Below, piece by piece: positions 60,022-64,000 of a stretch of DNA of 64,000 bases. Positions within the stretch are counted from its first letter, which is position 1. Each line of letters begins with the position of its first letter. The translations under genes and the position numbers were made by a program. Source of the stretch: Thermoflavifilum sp. (GTDB lineage Bacteria > Bacteroidota > Bacteroidia > Chitinophagales > Chitinophagaceae); NCBI GenBank assembly GCA_023511875.1, contig JAIMAQ010000001.1, forward strand, positions 186,001 through 250,000, in the 5' to 3' direction. Under the pieces are notes generated by a model. The model was not told the origin of the DNA and did not search any database. It saw only the letters and a program-made list of their open reading frames with translations.

Positions 60022-60676
60022 ACGGCTGCACATCAAGGTATGTGGGTTCACCCAGCTCCACGAGCTACCCATGCTGGAAGCCATGGGCGTGGATTTTTTC
60101 GGAATGATCTTCTACCCTCGCTCACCTCGTTATATTCGCAACTTTTCTCAGCAGCAAGCAGCCAGGGCCTATACAGGATCGATGAAGAAAGTAGGTGTAT
60201 TTGTAGATGCACCATTGTCTGAAATCTGGCGGGCAGCAGATGAATATGGGTTACAGGTCATCCAATTGCATGGAGAAGAGCCCCCCGAATGGGGTGAGAA
60301 GCTGCGTGAACAAGGCTTTCAAGTAATCAAAACCTTTCATTTGCCTGTTCAATCTCCATCTTCGCCTATAAGCTTTCCCGATATACGAGTTTATGAAACG
60401 GCTTGTGATTATGTGCTATTCGATACGGCTTCGATGAAAAAAGGCGGTAGTGGACAACGCTTCGCTTGGCAAGCGCTACAAGCTTATGCCGGCAATAAGC
60501 CTTTTTTCTTGAGCGGGGGCATTTCACCCAACCATGTAACCGATATCTGGGCAATCGATCATCCGCAATTGTTTGCAGTAGATATCAATAGTCGGTTTGA
60601 AATAGCCCCAGGAATCAAAAATTTAGAACTCATCAAACAATTCATATGTCAATTGAATATCGTGTCGGAGGCATAG
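60011..60676 (+). CDS. trpF: phosphoribosylanthranilate isomerase
   Basis: A 221-residue (beta/alpha)8 isomerase carrying out an Amadori rearrangement on the tryptophan path. The catalytic Cys is in '[15 protein letters not shown]' and the catalytic Asp in '[20 protein letters not shown]', with the phosphate loop '[15 protein letters not shown]' and C-terminal '[19 protein letters not shown]'. Because TrpF is present, the downstream HisA need not be a dual PriA enzyme. It overlaps trpC by 11 and trpB by 31 bases. Confidence 0.95.
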   Translation: MLPKRLHIKVCGFTQLHELPMLEAMGVDFFGMIFYPRSPRYIRNFSQQQAARAYTGSMKKVGVFVDAPLSEIWRAADEYGLQVIQLHGEEPPEWGEKLREQGFQVIKTFHLPVQSPSSPISFPDIRVYETACDYVLFDTASMKKGGSGQRFAWQALQAYAGNKPFFLSGGISPNHVTDIWAIDHPQLFAVDINSRFEIAPGIKNLELIKQFICQLNIVSEA

Positions 60677-61905
60677 CCCCTTCTATATTACGGCTGGCCA
60701 AGCCTGGACAATATCAGGTTGATGAAAAAGGCTACTACGGCCAGTTTGGCGGAGCATTCATCCCAGAAATGCTGTATCGCAATGTAGCAGAGCTTCGGGA
60801 AAAATATCTCACCATCATGCAAGAGCCCGAGTTCCAACGAGAATTTACCCAGCTGCTTCGCGATTACGTAGGTCGCCCTTCTCCATTATATCTGGCTCGC
60901 AGACTTTCCGAAAAGTATGGTGCGCAGATTTTTCTCAAACGAGAAGATCTCAACCATACTGGCGCGCATAAAATCAACAACACCATTGGGCAAATCTTAT
61001 TGGCTCAACGCTTAGGCAAGAAGCGCATTATTGCTGAAACGGGTGCCGGGCAACATGGGGTAGCCACGGCAACGGTATGCGCCCTCATGGGGATGGAATG
61101 CGTGGTGTATATGGGAGAGCTTGATATGCAACGTCAAGCGCCTAACGTAGCACGTATGCGCATGTTGGGAGCACAAGTGATCCCGGCCATGAGCGGTAGC
61201 CGCACCTTAAAAGATGCCACCAACGAGGCCATACGCGATTGGGTGAATCATCCAGAAGATACTCATTACATCATTGGCTCTGTAGTGGGGCCACATCCCT
61301 ACCCCGACATGGTAGCCCGCTTCCAATCGGTCATCAGTGCGGAAATCCGACAACAACTGCTCGAGAAAACCGGATCGGAACTGCCCACTCATGTGCTGGC
61401 CTGTGTGGGCGGAGGCAGCAATGCGGCTGGAGCATTTTATCATTTCTTAGACCATATATCGGTACAGCTCATTGCCGTAGAAGCCGCGGGAGAAGGCATC
61501 AACAGCGGGCGATCGGCTGCAACTACCGTGCTCGGGCGGCCTGGCGTGATCCATGGGAGCAAAACATTGCTCATGCAAACCGACGACGGACAAATCATTG
61601 AGCCTTATTCCCTTTCGGCCGGATTAGATTACCCAGGCATAGGTCCACTCCATGCACACCTGCACCAAACAGGCAGAGCTACTTATCTACAGGCCACCGA
61701 CCAGGAAGCGCTCGACGCCGCATTTGAGCTAACTCAGCTGGAAGGCATTATCCCCGCACTGGAAAGCGCTCATGCCTTAGCTAAGCTGAAAGACTTAGAG
61801 CTAAAGCCCGAACATGTCGTGGTGGTTTGCCTCAGCGGGCGCGGCGATAAAGATATGGACACTTATTTACGTTATTTGCCTAAAGAATTCCGTACCGAAA
61901 TCTAA
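60646..61905 (+). CDS. trpB: tryptophan synthase beta chain
   Basis: A 419-residue PLP enzyme joining indole and serine. The PLP Lys109 is in '[15 protein letters not shown]', the catalytic Glu is in '[15 protein letters not shown]', the phosphate loop is '[13 protein letters not shown]', and '[11 protein letters not shown]' is the COMM/tunnel region. It is somewhat longer than E. coli TrpB (397) through its N-terminus. The start lies 31 bases inside trpF; no later ATG before conserved sequence gives a better fit. trpA follows. Confidence 0.96.
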   Translation: MSIEYRVGGIAPSILRLAKPGQYQVDEKGYYGQFGGAFIPEMLYRNVAELREKYLTIMQEPEFQREFTQLLRDYVGRPSPLYLARRLSEKYGAQIFLKREDLNHTGAHKINNTIGQILLAQRLGKKRIIAETGAGQHGVATATVCALMGMECVVYMGELDMQRQAPNVARMRMLGAQVIPAMSGSRTLKDATNEAIRDWVNHPEDTHYIIGSVVGPHPYPDMVARFQSVISAEIRQQLLEKTGSELPTHVLACVGGGSNAAGAFYHFLDHISVQLIAVEAAGEGINSGRSAATTVLGRPGVIHGSKTLLMQTDDGQIIEPYSLSAGLDYPGIGPLHAHLHQTGRATYLQATDQEALDAAFELTQLEGIIPALESAHALAKLKDLELKPEHVVVVCLSGRGDKDMDTYLRYLPKEFRTEI

Positions 61906-61924
61906 ACCTGTTGAATGTGAAACC

Positions 61925-62719
61925 ATGAATCGCATAGATGAATTATTTGCACGGAAACAAAAAAATGTTCTGACCATTTATTTCACTGCTGGATTCCCGC
62001 AGTTGCATGATACTCGACGCATCCTGAAAGCCTTACAAGATGCGGAGGTAGATATGGTAGAAATTGGGATTCCTTTTTCAGATCCCCTGGCCGATGGGCC
62101 CGTGATTCAGCAGAGCAGCAAGCAGGCCTTAGACAATGGCATGTCGCTCCGCTTGTTGTTCAATCAGCTTCGCGATGTGCGCAGAGAAATCCATATTCCA
62201 CTTATCTTGTTTGGATATGTGAATGTGGTCATGCAGTTTGGCATAGAACGCTTTCTGGATACTTGTGCCGAAATAGGAATCGATGGTCTTATCTTACCCG
62301 ATCTTCCTCTCGATGAATTTACACATGAGATGGCTTCGCTTTGCGCAGATCGCCAAGTGCATTTTAGTTTCTTGATTACCCCGGAGACCTCAGAGCCGCG
62401 AATACGGGCGCTCGACGAGGCCAGCAGCGGATTTCTTTATGTAGTATCGTCGTCGTCAACCACCGGGAAGCGAAAAGATCTTTCGGCTATGCAACCATAT
62501 TTTCAGCGCATCCAACAGATGCAGTTGAAAAATCCATTCCTTGTGGGTTTTGGCATTCACGATTCCATGAGCTTTCAGCAAGCATGTCAATATAGCAATG
62601 GAGCCGTTGTTGGCAGCGCTTATATCCGCGCCCTGCAAGAAGTTCATGACAGGAATGTAGAACGGGTCACACGAGATTTTGTGGCATATATTCTTCAGCC
62701 GATCCGTTCAACCTTTTAA
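61925..62719 (+). CDS. trpA: tryptophan synthase alpha chain
   Basis: A 264-residue (beta/alpha)8 protein releasing indole to TrpB. Catalytic Glu46 and Asp57 are in 'MVEIGIPFSDPLADGPVIQ'. The start at 61925 gives 'MNRIDELFARKQKNVLTIYFTAGFP', matching the family; longer frames overlap trpB. 'DGLILPDLPLDE' and 'FLYVVSSSSTTGKRKDL' are further blocks. It closes the trp gene set, and hisH begins 10 bases later on the same strand. Confidence 0.95.
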   Translation: MNRIDELFARKQKNVLTIYFTAGFPQLHDTRRILKALQDAEVDMVEIGIPFSDPLADGPVIQQSSKQALDNGMSLRLLFNQLRDVRREIHIPLILFGYVNVVMQFGIERFLDTCAEIGIDGLILPDLPLDEFTHEMASLCADRQVHFSFLITPETSEPRIRALDEASSGFLYVVSSSSTTGKRKDLSAMQPYFQRIQQMQLKNPFLVGFGIHDSMSFQQACQYSNGAVVGSAYIRALQEVHDRNVERVTRDFVAYILQPIRSTF

Positions 62720-62729
62720 AACGATTGCT

Positions 62730-63323
62730 ATGGATATCGTGATCATTCGTTATCATGCGGGAAACATCCAATCCGTACTCTTTGCGCTGGAGCGTATGGG
62801 ATATCAGGCCGTGGTAACCGACGATGTGGGCCGCATTCGCTCGGCCGACAGGGTGATTTTTCCCGGCGTGGGTGAAGCAAGTTCGGCTATGCAATACTTG
62901 CAAGCAAAAGGCCTTCATACCCTCATCCCTTCGCTTAGCCAGCCAGTTCTGGGCATTTGCCTGGGGATGCAGCTGATGGGCAGCTATTCTGAAGAAAACC
63001 AAACCCCTTGCTTACACATATTTCCCGAACAAGTGAAACGATTCCCTCAAGAGTCTGGATTAAAAGTACCCCAAATAGGTTGGAATCAAATCCATGAACT
63101 GCATTCACCCTTGTTTGAAGGAGTTAAAGAAGGGGCATTCGTATACTTCGTACACAGCTACTACATGCCTCTTAATGAAGCTACTATAGCCAAGGCTTGC
63201 TACGGCATTCCTTATAGCGCAGCCGTACAACAAAATAATTTTTATGCCGTGCAGTTTCATCCCGAAAAATCGGCACAAGTAGGGGAACAGATATTGAGAA
63301 ACTTTATTCATTTGCCTGTATGA
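62730..63323 (+). CDS. hisH: imidazole glycerol phosphate synthase subunit HisH
   Basis: A 197-residue glutamine amidotransferase that gives ammonia to HisF. Cys77 is in 'LGICLGMQLMGSYSEE', the His/Glu pair is in 'VQFHPEKSAQVGEQIL', and 'VIFPGVGEASSAM' is the oxyanion-strand block typical of HisH. The start is 62730, 10 bases after trpA. It overlaps hisA in ATGA, so the two are translationally coupled. It is separated from hisG-D-C-B by the complete trp operon. Confidence 0.95.
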   Translation: MDIVIIRYHAGNIQSVLFALERMGYQAVVTDDVGRIRSADRVIFPGVGEASSAMQYLQAKGLHTLIPSLSQPVLGICLGMQLMGSYSEENQTPCLHIFPEQVKRFPQESGLKVPQIGWNQIHELHSPLFEGVKEGAFVYFVHSYYMPLNEATIAKACYGIPYSAAVQQNNFYAVQFHPEKSAQVGEQILRNFIHLPV

Positions 63324-64000
63324 ACAACTCATTTGTTTTCGATATCATCCCCGCTATAGATCTTATCGATGGGCATTGTGTGAGGCTGCACCAGGGCAAC
63401 TATGAGCAACAAACCCGATACGATGCCGATCCCTTAAGTATAGCTCAAGCATTTGAAGATGCGGGTATACGTCGACTCCATTTGGTGGATCTCGATGGTG
63501 CCCGGCTCAGAAAAGTGCAAAACTGGGCAGTCTTAGAACGTATTGCCCAACATACTCGGCTAATCATCGATTTTGGCGGGGGTATTACACAAGCATCTGA
63601 TATTAGACGAGCACTCGACAGTGGTGCCTCGCTGATTACTGTGGGCAGTATAGCCGTGAAACAACCCAGCTTGTTTCAGCAATGGCTCGAGCAGTTTGGC
63701 CCGGAAAAATTTCTCTTGGGAGCCGATGTGAAAAACGATTATATCGCTATCCATGGCTGGCAAGAAACCAGTTCTGTTTCGATTATCGATTTTTTACATG
63801 TACAATTACAAATGGGAGTGCGTCAAGTGTTTTGTACAGATATAAGCCGCGATGGCACGTTGCGAGGGCCAGCATTCGATCTATATGAAACACTGCTACA
63901 AGCCTTCCCCAGCATCCACCTGATTGCGAGTGGTGGTGTGCGTGATATGCACGATATTACTCAGCTCAGTCGGCTAGGCTTGCGAGGTGTAATCATAGGA
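63320..64000 (+). CDS. hisA: ProFAR isomerase HisA, partial at window end
   Basis: The first 227 codons of HisA, the (beta/alpha)8 isomerase before the IGP synthase step. Family blocks are 'DIIPAIDLIDGHCVRLHQGNY' (Asp at the active site), 'LHLVDLDGA', 'IDFGGGI', 'TVGSIAV', 'FCTDISRDGTLRGP' and 'IASGGVRDMHDI'. The frame is open at 64000, about 15-20 codons short of a normal end. hisF and hisI would be expected next but lie outside the window. Confidence 0.95.
   Translation, partial: MNNSFVFDIIPAIDLIDGHCVRLHQGNYEQQTRYDADPLSIAQAFEDAGIRRLHLVDLDGARLRKVQNWAVLERIAQHTRLIIDFGGGITQASDIRRALDSGASLITVGSIAVKQPSLFQQWLEQFGPEKFLLGADVKNDYIAIHGWQETSSVSIIDFLHVQLQMGVRQVFCTDISRDGTLRGPAFDLYETLLQAFPSIHLIASGGVRDMHDITQLSRLGLRGVIIG

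Noticed and set aside
63320-64000. HisA as a dual-function PriA enzyme
   Set aside because: A complete trpF is present in the same cluster, so no dual role is needed.

Overview
The window is a bacterial chromosome segment, almost certainly from a Bacteroidota member and most likely of the Chitinophagaceae type. The evidence is the gene families present (DUF4249 lipoprotein, an M43 protease with a type IX secretion tail, a short primary sigma factor, a TPR/LytS-type kinase with a LytTR regulator) and repeated promoters of the Bacteroidota -33 TTG / -7 TAnnTTTG type. Most genes lack a Shine-Dalgarno sequence; rpsA is a clear exception. No insertion sequence, phage or CRISPR array was seen.

Layout. 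1-4500: end of a TamB-like gene, pepT and a small secreted protein. 4600-9940 (minus): pyrG, yidC, an enoyl-CoA hydratase and a small secreted protein. 10000-24230: housekeeping genes (thioesterase, alpha/beta hydrolase, rpsA, ispH, a two-component system, cmk, clpC, a STAS protein, rnz, dapA, accA). 24427: tRNA-Asp, followed by about 590 bases with no convincing gene. 25091-33790: a glycan region with secreted GH2 beta-galactosidase, a sialate O-acetylesterase-like protein, a sugar-1-kinase-like protein overlapping a sugar nucleotidyltransferase gene, and secreted GH20 hexosaminidase. 33825-50990: trxB, DUF4249, sigA, threonine aldolase, valS, a large protease/propeller/barrel protein, a ModF-like twin ABC protein, a nucleoside transporter, an M43 protease, mqnE and a transaldolase. 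51030: SRP RNA.

The most striking region is 51359-64000. A histidine operon starts with a His-rich leader peptide and terminator, then hisG-D-C-B. Before hisH-hisA appears, a complete tryptophan operon is interposed, with its own Trp-Trp-Trp leader peptide, a 1:2 / 2:3 / 3:4 attenuator and trpE-G-D-C-F-B-A. hisH begins 10 bases after trpA and overlaps hisA by 4 bases, so the second half of the his pathway lies downstream of both attenuators. This predicts that late histidine genes respond to tryptophan as well as histidine supply. Both pathways consume PRPP.

All functional calls are made by reading the sequence. Family names rest on motifs and remembered family features, not on database searches.
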